NCBI GenBank assembly: GCA_002898375.1 | Contig: BEIN01000010.1 | Coordinates: 30,516 to 94,515, forward strand | DNA: 64,000 nt | Direction: 5' to 3' | From: a bacterium HR37 | GTDB lineage: Bacteria > Desulfobacterota_D > UBA1144 > Nemesobacterales > CSP1-2 | Part shown: positions 56,850-64,000 of the stretch, piece after piece | Layout of the letters: each line of letters opens with the position of its first letter | Position numbering within the stretch: position 1 is the stretch's first letter | Made by a program: the position numbers and the translations under genes | The notes under the pieces: generated by a model | What the model saw: the letters and a program-made list of their open reading frames with translations, nothing else | Database searches by the model: none | What the model was told of the DNA's origin: nothing

Positions 56850-58832
56850 ATGGTTTCCAATATAGAAACTTGTGTATATACCGATAACCCAATGAATCCA
56901 GCTTATGCTTATTGCATCATAAAAATGAAAATGAGCAGAAAAACAACTTATAAGAAACTGGAAGAGTATGGTATTATTGGTAACCTAGAAACCTGTGCCC
57001 TTATAGGAAAAGATGGTTCTGTTGACTGGTGTTGTTTTCCCCATTTGGAATCCCCAAGCGTTTTTGCCGCCATCTTGGATATTGAGAGAGGTGGACACTT
57101 TATCATACAACCAAGCGAAAACTTTATATCAAAACAGTTCTACATAGAAAAAACAAATGTACTTCAAACCACTTTTGAAACGGAGTCTGGAACCGCCACC
57201 CTAGTTGATTTTATGCCTGTTACAATAAAAGAAAAAAATGGTTTTTTAGCTCAATACTTTCAAAAAATCAAAAATTTAGTTGACAAATCAGGTATTCACC
57301 ACAATGAAAGGTCTATCATACGAAAAATTATATGCACAAAGGGAAGTATTGAGCTAAAAATTGAATTTAAGCCACGATTTAACTATGCCCGTGCTATACC
57401 TAAATTCGTAGTGTTACAGAATGGAGTTACAGCAAAATGGCAAAACCATACACTTTTCCTACAGTCACCGATTCCTCTAAACATACTTCATGGAGAAGCA
57501 AAGGGAAACTTTCACCTTAAAGAAGGTGAACACATATGGTTTGTTCTTCAGTACGGAAGCACCACTATAAAAAGTGCTAAAGAATGCGAAGAGCTTTTAC
57601 AAAAGACCCTGGATTACTGGCTAGGATGGGTACACAGCTGTGAACCATCAAAATGCGTTTTTGAAGGCCCATGGCATGATATTGTTGTTCGCTCCGGGTT
57701 GGTACTTAAGCTACTTACACATCCCGAAACAGGAGCCATTGCTGCAGCACCAACAACCTCCATTCCAGAAGAGATCGGTGGCAGTCGTAACTGGGATTAC
57801 CGATTCTCATGGGTTCGTGATGCCTCCTTTACGGTTCAGGCACTTTACAATCTGGGTCATGTTAAAGAAGCAAAGGATTACTTAAAATGGTTTATAGATA
57901 TATGCAGACAAAAGAGTCCATCTAAAATTCAGGTTATGTATGGTTTGCACGGTGAGTTGAGCTTAGAAGAAGAAGAGCTAGAGCATCTTTCAGGTTACCA
58001 AAATTCCTATCCCGTAAGGATTGGAAACGCTGCCGTAAAGCAAAAGCAGCTTGACATATATGGCGAGTTAATTAACGCAATATACGAAACCACCCGTTAT
58101 GGAGAGGACATCTCATCAAGAGATTGGGATTCCATAAAAGAAATAGTTGATTATGTATGCGAGATATGGAATACAAAAGATGCTGGTATTTGGGAGGTAA
58201 GAGGTGAACCGCAACACTTTACCTACTCCAAACTCATGTGTTGGGTAGCACTTGATAGAGGAACAAAGATTGCGAGGCTAAAGAGATTTGATGCTAATCT
58301 AAACAAGTGGGAAAAAAATAAAGAGGATATAAGGTATACCATACTTGAAAGAGGTTTTAATAAAAAACTAAATAGCTTTGTTCAATCCCTTGATGGGGAT
58401 AAACTAGATGCATCATGCCTTTTGATTCCAATAGTAGGTTTTCTCTCCTTTAATGATCCACGCGTTCAAGGCACTATTGATGCTGTGGTTAAGTATCTTA
58501 TGAACGAGAAAGGACTAGTCTACCGCTATGATGGAGAAGATGGACTTACTGGGAGAGAGGGAACATTTACCCTTTGCTCATTTTGGCTTGTAGATGCCCT
58601 AACCCTCTCTGGTCGGATTAAGGAAGCGGAAGAAATATTTTTAAATGTTTTAAAGTATGTAAGCCCTCTAGGACTACTTGCAGAAGAAATAGATGCTAAT
58701 TTAGACAGACAGCTTGGGAATTTCCCTCAAGCTTTCAGTCACATTGGACTTATAAACAGTGCCCTTTATCTGGGTAAAGCAAAAGGAAAAGAGCAAATGG
58801 GTCCCAGCCCCATCGGTATTGCCAACGAATGA
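56850..58832 (+). CDS. Glycoside hydrolase family 15 (glucoamylase/trehalase-like)
   Basis: Releases glucose from alpha-glucosides or trehalose. The (alpha/alpha)6 barrel shows SRNWDYRFSWVRDASFTV (about residue 320), WEVRGEPQHFTYSKLMCWVA and the C-terminal LGNFPQAFSHIGLINSAL. The N-terminal GIIGNLETCALIGKDGSVDW starts the usual beta domain. Family homology begins near residue 28, so the true start may be ATG 56925 or 56931, though neither has a good ribosome-binding site. With no signal peptide it acts in the cytoplasm, and the glucose could feed the oxidative pentose pathway through the nearby gnd. Confidence 0.9.
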   Translation: MVSNIETCVYTDNPMNPAYAYCIIKMKMSRKTTYKKLEEYGIIGNLETCALIGKDGSVDWCCFPHLESPSVFAAILDIERGGHFIIQPSENFISKQFYIEKTNVLQTTFETESGTATLVDFMPVTIKEKNGFLAQYFQKIKNLVDKSGIHHNERSIIRKIICTKGSIELKIEFKPRFNYARAIPKFVVLQNGVTAKWQNHTLFLQSPIPLNILHGEAKGNFHLKEGEHIWFVLQYGSTTIKSAKECEELLQKTLDYWLGWVHSCEPSKCVFEGPWHDIVVRSGLVLKLLTHPETGAIAAAPTTSIPEEIGGSRNWDYRFSWVRDASFTVQALYNLGHVKEAKDYLKWFIDICRQKSPSKIQVMYGLHGELSLEEEELEHLSGYQNSYPVRIGNAAVKQKQLDIYGELINAIYETTRYGEDISSRDWDSIKEIVDYVCEIWNTKDAGIWEVRGEPQHFTYSKLMCWVALDRGTKIARLKRFDANLNKWEKNKEDIRYTILERGFNKKLNSFVQSLDGDKLDASCLLIPIVGFLSFNDPRVQGTIDAVVKYLMNEKGLVYRYDGEDGLTGREGTFTLCSFWLVDALTLSGRIKEAEEIFLNVLKYVSPLGLLAEEIDANLDRQLGNFPQAFSHIGLINSALYLGKAKGKEQMGPSPIGIANE

Positions 58833-59081
58833 GAGCCAGATGGTAGTAAAAACCACTACCGCCAAGATAAAAGCCCTATCTTTTCATAAGAACGGGAATA
58901 TATATACACTCCAACACATTGATTCCAAGACTTATCACCAATTAAGAATCTAACTCCTATACCGGAGAGAAAAGTCAAAATAGCTGGTGTCCCGATACAA
59001 CACAGAGTTGAATATGTTGCTCCCTCTAACCCGATTACTTTTTGATACCATCCTATGCATCCCCTAGTGATTGCTAAAACC
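58833..59081. other. Intergenic region without a recognised gene
   Basis: About 250 bases between convergent genes. It contains a hairpin GGTAGT/ACTACC (near 58840-58858) and a weaker AAGATA/TATCTT pair (near 58873-58891) that may serve as a poor bidirectional terminator. Nothing else is supported. Confidence 0.3.
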
Positions 59082-59819
59082 TTATATCGAATCTTTACCT
59101 ATATATCTTCTTAGTATAGCAACCCCCAGGCCATAGTGAAGATGCCCTCTAACAGCAAGGGAAACCTTACCAGTTTCTTCTGAAACAACTATAACCAAAG
59201 CATCGCTAACTTCACTTAACCCCACTGCTGCCCTGTGTCTGGTTCCAAGGTTGCCTGCAACAGAGGCCCTATACCCAACAGCAACAGGCAAAAGAGCTTT
59301 GGCCGCTTTAATTCTATTCTCACGAACTATAACAGCACCGTCATGCAAAGGATTACCAGGATAGAATACGCTCTCCAGTAAGGGAGCCGAAACCTCAGCA
59401 TCAATAACTATCCCCGTCTTTATGTAAACATCCAGTTTGGTCTCCCTCTCTATTACAATAAGGGCACCAAATCGCTTGGTACTCAGGTTATGAACCGCAA
59501 GAACAATTTCGGTAAGGGCTTTAAAGTAAGGAAATATGCACGATTCAAAATGGATCTCCAAAAGGGACCTCTCCATGCAATTAAGAATCGATTTAAGTTC
59601 CGTAACCTTTAAAATAAGACTCTCACAGGATTCAAAGGTAAGGGGAATAGATAAAAGATCCTTAATAGTTTTTGCCTGAATCTCTATATAATTTAGCTCT
59701 TCTAACAAACTACCTCTATTCTTATACGTATGTAGACCTAAATTCTTTCTATCTTCTACTTTATCCAATTTCTTCCTTAGACTCCTTAGGGATTTTCCAC
59801 GAAGGTATAATTTCCACAT
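59082..59819 (-). CDS. Diadenylate cyclase (DAC domain) without membrane segments
   Basis: Makes the second messenger c-di-AMP from two ATP. The DAC domain covers about residues 112-235 and retains both catalytic motifs, D160-G161-A162 in PLHDGAVIV and R194-H195-R196 in GTRHRAAVGLSE. Residues 1-110 are helical and charged, with no transmembrane helices, so it differs from membrane CdaA and resembles soluble CdaS-like enzymes. It overlaps the upstream gene by 59 bases if ATG 59819 is used. A TTG at 59768, with AAGGAAG upstream and overlapping the previous stop, is an equally plausible coupled start. Confidence 0.88.
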   Translation of the reverse strand: MWKLYLRGKSLRSLRKKLDKVEDRKNLGLHTYKNRGSLLEELNYIEIQAKTIKDLLSIPLTFESCESLILKVTELKSILNCMERSLLEIHFESCIFPYFKALTEIVLAVHNLSTKRFGALIVIERETKLDVYIKTGIVIDAEVSAPLLESVFYPGNPLHDGAVIVRENRIKAAKALLPVAVGYRASVAGNLGTRHRAAVGLSEVSDALVIVVSEETGKVSLAVRGHLHYGLGVAILRRYIGKDSI

Positions 59820-60312
59820 TGAGATCCCGGAAATTAAACTTTAGAGACCATATTAACTGTCCCGGATCAAGTTTCCCTTTTCTAAAGTCTATAACCGCAA
59901 CAAACCTATCCGAGTTCCTAAATATTTCTACCCTATCAACATCGTAAAAAGCGTAAAGTCCCTTCTCTATCTCTGCTATATCATCCTTTATTCCGGAGAT
60001 TTCAAGGAATACCCTTTCAAGTTTCCACTCTGGAAACAATCGCCTTACATCATATCCAGCCCGTCTTAGAGCCATTATTATCTTTGTTTCGGTTATAAAC
60101 TCTGGGGCAAACTTAAAAGAAAGCTCTTTTCTAAGAGCATCAACTCTAACCTCAAAGACTCCAGGAAGGCTTGAAACCACCGATTTAATATCACTCTCGC
60201 CATGTGGCCCCATTCCAAACACCCTCAGTCTTAAACTGCCCTCTTGTGCAGCCAGCAAAATAGATGTAAGAAAGACAAGTTCAATTGCTATTGCAAAGAT
60301 AAAAGACCTCAA
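59761..60312 (-). CDS. Secreted protein with HMA-like folds lacking metal cysteines
   Basis: TTG start 60312 with GAGGGG upstream. Signal peptide about 1-21 (FAIAIELVFLTSILLA). Two ferredoxin-like beta-alpha-beta units resemble heavy-metal-associated domains (VVSSLPGVFEVRVDALRKEL; ETKIIMALRRAGYDVRRLFP; IEKGLYAFYDVDRVEIF), but neither has the C-x2-C ligand pair. It may bind something other than metal. Coupled to the diadenylate cyclase gene, which suggests an envelope signal linked to c-di-AMP. Confidence 0.6.
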   Translation of the reverse strand: MRSFIFAIAIELVFLTSILLAAQEGSLRLRVFGMGPHGESDIKSVVSSLPGVFEVRVDALRKELSFKFAPEFITETKIIMALRRAGYDVRRLFPEWKLERVFLEISGIKDDIAEIEKGLYAFYDVDRVEIFRNSDRFVAVIDFRKGKLDPGQLIWSLKFNFRDLNVEIIPSWKIPKESKEEIG

Positions 60313-60486
60313 AGTCTACTACCCCTCTTTATATTCCGCTTTAGAAACGGATACCGATTCATTATCAAACCCTGTGTTTTATTTTTATTCTATTGGATGA
60401 TAAAATAAGAATTTGGGTTTCAATTTTTCTTCAGTTTAGCTTTTTTTAACAAAACGTAAAACGTCTGTTAACGGGTACAACCCTGC

Positions 60487-60515
60487 TTTACCTGACTCTA
60501 TTTTTTTTATATAAT
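60487..60515 (+). promoter_or_regulatory. Promoter of the CMD-like/sigma-54 activator operon, leaderless
   Basis: TTTACC (60487-60492), 17 bases, perfect TATAAT (60510-60515). The ATG at 60522 follows after six bases. Confidence 0.6.
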
Positions 60516-60521
60516 TGAGGT

Positions 60522-61070
60522 ATGCCTAGACTTCCTATCATTGAAGAGCATAAAGCTACAGAGGAGATAAAGAATATATACGCCACGATTAAGGATGAAC
60601 TCGGCTTTGGTTTTGTACCAAATCTGTTTAAATCCATGGCAATAAACCCTGCAGTACTGCGTGGAAACTGGGAAAATATAAGGCTTACACTTCTAAATGG
60701 TTTGATACCAAGGACTTTAAAAGAGATTATATGCACTGCTATATCAGCCGCAAAGAAAAATAACTACTGCCTTAGGATCCATCTTTACAGACTTAGTATT
60801 CTAGGTATCGATAACGAGGTTTTACATGGTCTTCAAGAAAGCAGCCTGGACGAACTTTCCATTCCAGAAAGAGACAAGCTAATAATAAAGTTTGCTTTAA
60901 AAGTTGCCCTGGAACCGGATTTGGTTACCGATAAGGATTTTAACGAATTAAGAGATAAAGGCTTAACTGAAGGAGAAATACTTGAGGTCATTTTAACAGC
61001 AATTCTGGTTAACTCTCTAAATACCTATTCTAAGTTAATCGACATCAACCTGGACACAAATTATGTCTAA
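60522..61070 (+). CDS. Carboxymuconolactone decarboxylase/peroxidase-related family protein with a single active-site cysteine
   Basis: A 182-residue all-helical protein of the AhpD/'uncharacterised peroxidase-related' family (GFVPNLFKSMAINPAVLRG; NNYCLRIHLYRLSILG). The site keeps C83 and H87 (C-x3-H), but the partner Cys three residues earlier is Asn80, so a dithiol peroxidase mechanism is unlikely. It overlaps the sigma-54 activator by eight bases, suggesting a sensory or redox link between the two. Confidence 0.75.
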   Translation: MPRLPIIEEHKATEEIKNIYATIKDELGFGFVPNLFKSMAINPAVLRGNWENIRLTLLNGLIPRTLKEIICTAISAAKKNNYCLRIHLYRLSILGIDNEVLHGLQESSLDELSIPERDKLIIKFALKVALEPDLVTDKDFNELRDKGLTEGEILEVILTAILVNSLNTYSKLIDINLDTNYV

Positions 61071-63255
61071 TCAAGAAATTAACAAAAGGTATATACTACA
61101 AGAATACCGGCGTCTTCTTATCAAGAGTGAGAGCCAAAAGACTAGGCTTTCTATAATTAATGAAATATCGAATACGATAAATTCTCTTACAAACCTAGAA
61201 GATATATTCAAAGCTGTTGTTACCAAGCTAAAGTGGATACTCGATTATGACAGCTGCAGTATATGCGTATTAAGTGAAGATAAAAACCAATACATTATTT
61301 ATACCTGCTTTGATTCAAAAAAAACCCTCTCTCTTAGAGACAACCAAGTACAACTGGGTTGTGGTATTGTAAGTTGGGTAATGCAGAAAGGTGAGCCTAT
61401 TATCATTTCAAACACAAAAGAAGAACCTAGATTAGATGTATTTAATGACAACAAGGTTTTCGGTGAAGACGCAAAATCTATTCTTTCCGTTCCCATAAGA
61501 TCAGAAGAACAGATTGTCGGCTCACTAAATCTTGGGCATAAAAGAATAAATGCCTACTCAGATGAAGACATGAAGGTAGTTCACCTCATTGCTTCTCAGT
61601 TAAGTGTAGCCTTAAAGAACCATAAGCTCCTGGAACAGTTGAGGAAAGCAAATCGCGAACTTGAATCCGCAAAAAAAAATCTTGAGGTGCAAATAGCTAA
61701 GAGAACAGAAGAACTGCAAGAAGCTAAGGAAAAATACAGAGTTATACTTGAAATTAACAACTCCATCGTTTCGCACCTTAGATTACGTGATCTACTTCCC
61801 TCAATTGCCCAAATTATAAGGAAAAAACTCCCCTTTGATGCTACAAGCATAACACTCTACAAAGCGGAACGCGATGTATTAGAAATTTGGGCTCTTGAAG
61901 TACCTTTTTCTCCACATTCCCTATCCAATTTAGCTCCAGATTTGGAGGTACCACGAGAAGGGAGCCATGTAGGATGGGTAATCGACAATAAAAAACCGCT
62001 TATTGTATACGATTTACTAAAAAACCAGCGCTTCTCCCAGGATAGTATACTCCTAGAAGAGGGAATTAGATCCTACATCATTACACCCCTTATAATCAAA
62101 GAAAAAGCCATAGGAACCTTTAATGTGGCAAGTAGAGAACCTTCTAAATTCCGGGTATCTGACATAGAGTTTTTATCTTTGGTTGCTAAACAAATCGCTC
62201 TTGCAATTGATAATGCAATACTATACGAAGAAATTGAAAAACTAAAAAACCAATTTGAGGTAGAAAGTGTCTATCTTCAAGAGGAGATTAAAACAGAATT
62301 TAATTTTGAAGAGATAATTGGAGAGAGTAGAGTTCTAAAGAAGGTCTTAAAACAAGTTGAGAAAGTTGCAAAAACAGACTCAACGGTTCTTATACGTGGT
62401 GAAACCGGTACAGGTAAAGAGTTAATTGCCCGTGCAATCCATAATATTAGCATGAGAAAAGACCGACCTTTAATTAAAGTTAACTGTCCTGCAATTCCTC
62501 CCGGACTAATCGAAAGTGAACTGTTTGGACACGAAAAGGGGGCCTTTACTGGGGCAATATCAAGAAAGATAGGGAAATTTGAACTGGCAGACGGAGGCAC
62601 TATATTCCTTGATGAAATCGGAGATCTACCACATGAGGCACAGGCAAAGCTTCTTAGAGTACTGCAGGAGAGAGAGTTCGAACGCGTTGGTGGAACCAAG
62701 ATTTATAAAGTAGATGTTCGTATAATTGCCGCTACAAACAGAGACCTAGAAACCCTAGTCAAGGAAGGCAAATTTCGCTCTGACCTTTTTTACAGATTAA
62801 ATGTTTTTCCAATAACCCTCCCACCGTTAAGGGAAAGAAAAGAGGATATCCCTCTTCTTGCCAAGTATTTTGCTCAGAAGTACATAAATAAACTAGGCAA
62901 ACAGATAAAATCGATAAGTGAAGAAACACTCAAAAGATTAAAAGAATATCCCTGGCCAGGAAACATAAGAGAACTGGAAAATGTGGTAGAGAGAGCAGTA
63001 ATACTATCCACAGGAGATACACTTGAAATTAAGGATATATTTCTTGATTTCCAAAGACATACCTTGCCGGGAAACAAGAGCCTTCAAAGTCTAGAGGATG
63101 TTGAGCGTGAACATATTATCAAAGTGCTAAACCAAACTGGTTGGACAATTCATGGAAATAGAGGGGCAGCAAAAATACTAGGATTAAATCCCAGTACATT
63201 ACGGAGTCGTATGGCTAAGCTGGGAATAAAAAAACCTAAATTACTACAAACCTAG
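61063..63255 (+). CDS. Sigma-54-dependent transcriptional activator with two GAF domains (FhlA-like)
   Basis: A 730-residue enhancer-binding protein. GAF 1 (about 30-185), a coiled coil (about 185-230), GAF 2 (about 235-385), an AAA+ domain (about 415-640) and a C-terminal helix-turn-helix (about 690-725, GNRGAAKILGLNPSTLRSRM). The AAA+ part has Walker A GETGTGKE, the sigma-54 contact GAFTGA (about 492-497), Walker B LDEIGDLP and R-fingers in REFERVGG and FRSDLFYRLNVFPI. It opens sigma-54 promoters when the GAF input is released. The ATG overlaps the upstream CMD gene. A sigma-54 promoter lies directly downstream. Confidence 0.95.
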   Translation: MSNQEINKRYILQEYRRLLIKSESQKTRLSIINEISNTINSLTNLEDIFKAVVTKLKWILDYDSCSICVLSEDKNQYIIYTCFDSKKTLSLRDNQVQLGCGIVSWVMQKGEPIIISNTKEEPRLDVFNDNKVFGEDAKSILSVPIRSEEQIVGSLNLGHKRINAYSDEDMKVVHLIASQLSVALKNHKLLEQLRKANRELESAKKNLEVQIAKRTEELQEAKEKYRVILEINNSIVSHLRLRDLLPSIAQIIRKKLPFDATSITLYKAERDVLEIWALEVPFSPHSLSNLAPDLEVPREGSHVGWVIDNKKPLIVYDLLKNQRFSQDSILLEEGIRSYIITPLIIKEKAIGTFNVASREPSKFRVSDIEFLSLVAKQIALAIDNAILYEEIEKLKNQFEVESVYLQEEIKTEFNFEEIIGESRVLKKVLKQVEKVAKTDSTVLIRGETGTGKELIARAIHNISMRKDRPLIKVNCPAIPPGLIESELFGHEKGAFTGAISRKIGKFELADGGTIFLDEIGDLPHEAQAKLLRVLQEREFERVGGTKIYKVDVRIIAATNRDLETLVKEGKFRSDLFYRLNVFPITLPPLRERKEDIPLLAKYFAQKYINKLGKQIKSISEETLKRLKEYPWPGNIRELENVVERAVILSTGDTLEIKDIFLDFQRHTLPGNKSLQSLEDVEREHIIKVLNQTGWTIHGNRGAAKILGLNPSTLRSRMAKLGIKKPKLLQT

Positions 63256-63356
63256 TTTCGCAAAATATCACAAAATCACTGTATTTCACAACACAACCTT
63301 CCTTAGGATTAGTAGAACATAAAAGCCATAGAATAACCAAAATACAATGAGTCAGA

Positions 63357-63380
63357 CCACTTAAATCACAGTTTAAGTGG
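63357..63380. repeat. Perfect inverted repeat next to the sigma-54 promoter
   Basis: CCACTTAAA (63357-63365), spacer TCACAG, TTTAAGTGG (63372-63380): nine of nine bases paired. It is centred about 49 bases upstream of the expected start and may be a regulator site. No T-run follows, so a terminator is less likely. Confidence 0.6.
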
Positions 63381-63391
63381 CTTTCCATATT

Positions 63392-63407
63392 TGGCACATA
63401 CCTTGCA
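63392..63407 (+). promoter_or_regulatory. Sigma-54 (-24/-12) promoter of the STAS-ECF sigma operon
   Basis: TGGCAC, five bases, TTGCA at 63392-63407, an exact match to the core consensus with GG and GC twelve bases apart. Start expected near 63418; the ATG of the STAS gene is at 63435. Confidence 0.8.
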
Positions 63408-63434
63408 AAACATAACTGGCGGGAAAATACAAAT

Positions 63435-63716
63435 ATGATTAAGATCACCAAGATCTTTAAAGACGATAAAACTGTTATTTTAAAGGTGGATGGACAGGTA
63501 GCTGGAAAATCAGTATCAAGTCTAGAGAAGGAGTGCATCTATTACAGAAGCAAGGCAAAGAAAACCGTTATTCTGGATTTCTCGGGAGTAACTTTTATAG
63601 ACAATAAAGGTGTAAGAATGCTAGAGAGAATAAAAGATAAAAAAACAAAAATAGTTAATTGTTCTTTGTTTATCGAAGAGCTTCTACAAAACATTATAAC
63701 AGGAGATAAGAAATAG
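63435..63716 (+). CDS. STAS-domain anti-anti-sigma-like protein with atypical phosphorylation site
   Basis: A 93-residue STAS fold (VILKVDGQVAGKSVSSLEKE; TVILDFSGVTFIDNKGVRML). In SpoIIAA-type proteins the loop is D-S-x-G with a phosphorylated Ser; here it is D56-N57-K58-G59, so phospho-control by an anti-sigma kinase is unlikely. It lies between a sigma-54 promoter and an ECF sigma gene, 27 bases apart, suggesting one transcript. Confidence 0.8.
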   Translation: MIKITKIFKDDKTVILKVDGQVAGKSVSSLEKECIYYRSKAKKTVILDFSGVTFIDNKGVRMLERIKDKKTKIVNCSLFIEELLQNIITGDKK

Positions 63717-63743
63717 CAAGCCAATATCTAGGAGGGGAAGAAA

Positions 63744-64000
63744 ATGGGGAGAACCAAACTTAAGATAGAAGAAGGTATTAAAAAATTACCGGATAAGAAC
63801 AACCTACCTGATGAAGAACTGGTTAAGCTTTTCATTCAAGATAAGAACACAGAAGCATTTAACAAGCTCTTAAATCGGTATGTGGATAGAATTTACAGGT
63901 GTGCCCTAAGGATAACCCGTAATCAGAGTGATGCTGAGGAGGTTGTTCAGGAGGTTTTTCTAACCCTTGTTAAGAAGCTTGATACATTCAGAGGAGAGTC
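63744..64000 (+). CDS. ECF-type RNA polymerase sigma factor (partial, runs off the right edge)
   Basis: Reads from ATG 63744 for 85 codons to the window edge. After a 25-residue charged head the region-2 sigma fold is clear: DEELVKLFIQDKNTEAFNKL, NRYVDRIYRCALRITRNQSD and AEEVVQEVFLTLVKKL, matching the ECF region 2 core-binding and -10 recognition helices. GGAGGGG lies upstream of the ATG. It is co-directional with the STAS gene under the sigma-54 promoter. Region 4 and any anti-sigma gene are outside the window. Confidence 0.92.
   Translation, partial: MGRTKLKIEEGIKKLPDKNNLPDEELVKLFIQDKNTEAFNKLLNRYVDRIYRCALRITRNQSDAEEVVQEVFLTLVKKLDTFRGE

Noticed and set aside
1..64000. CRISPR arrays, tRNA or rRNA genes, integrated phage
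   Set aside because: No regularly spaced repeats, no T-arm or anticodon-like cloverleaf segments in the gaps, and no phage structural or integrase genes were seen.

Overview
The window looks like the chromosome of a free-living, Gram-negative (diderm) bacterium with an AT-rich genome. It carries Omp85/TamB, BamD, RlpA, MltD and several lipoproteins. Some traits are common in thermophiles and in deep-branching or deltaproteobacteria-like lineages: Ogg2-type N-glycosylases, a CDP-alcohol phosphotransferase of the DIP-synthase type, and a class III enhancer-binding protein feeding an ECF sigma gene. I cannot assign a phylum from sequence alone. No rRNA, tRNA, CRISPR array or intact insertion sequence was seen, and no gene-free stretch exceeds about 260 bases.

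Layout. 1-7.4 kb: carA (runs off the left edge), an HD-GYP response regulator, gatB, a PIG-L deacetylase, a tandem pair of Ogg2-type glycosylase genes (one without the catalytic lysine) and an MltD-like transglycosylase. 7.5-15.8 kb: tamA/bamA-like and tamB outer-membrane assembly genes, an aminotransferase, rlpA and moaE. 15.8-18.2 kb: panBCD preceded by a structured leader that resembles the pan RNA motif and ends in an intrinsic terminator. 18.4-21.3 kb: a three-gene operon (cytidylyltransferase-like, CDP-alcohol phosphotransferase, Asp/Asn hydroxylase family) that probably builds an unusual polar lipid or solute. 21.4-32.7 kb: housekeeping genes (two DksA/TraR proteins, mtnA, prmA, bamD, ald, obg, Nudix, and ribBA-ribH-nusB-trpD-trpC). 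32.9-34.4 kb: three unusual small or secreted proteins, including a 56-residue acidic protein with an aromatic residue every seventh position. 34.5-40.8 kb: a CzcCBA-type heavy-metal efflux operon behind a small secreted protein.

41.4-51.3 kb is the accessory core. It holds a SNF2-type helicase with a C-terminal DUF3883-like domain, a DUF1156 DNA methylase and a DUF499 ATPase, which together match the helicase-methylase-ATPase (Hma-type) defence arrangement. A HEPN/MNT toxin-antitoxin pair and a 53-codon basic ORF sit between methylase and ATPase, and the relic of an AlbA_2/RecG-like gene sits between helicase and methylase.

51.3-58.8 kb is a loosely organised region with secreted proteins of unknown function, a Cys/Trp-rich secreted peptide, a cyclase-family hydrolase, a 6-phosphogluconate dehydrogenase, a disrupted cupredoxin and a GH15 glycosidase. 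59-64 kb is regulatory: a diadenylate cyclase without membrane segments, a carboxymuconolactone-decarboxylase-like protein overlapping a sigma-54 activator, and a near-perfect sigma-54 promoter in front of a STAS protein and an ECF sigma factor cut by the right edge.

A theme across the window is promoter position. At eight or so genes a -35/-10 pair lies so close to the ATG that the transcript would begin at, or within about three bases of, the start codon. This suggests that leaderless mRNAs are common in this organism.
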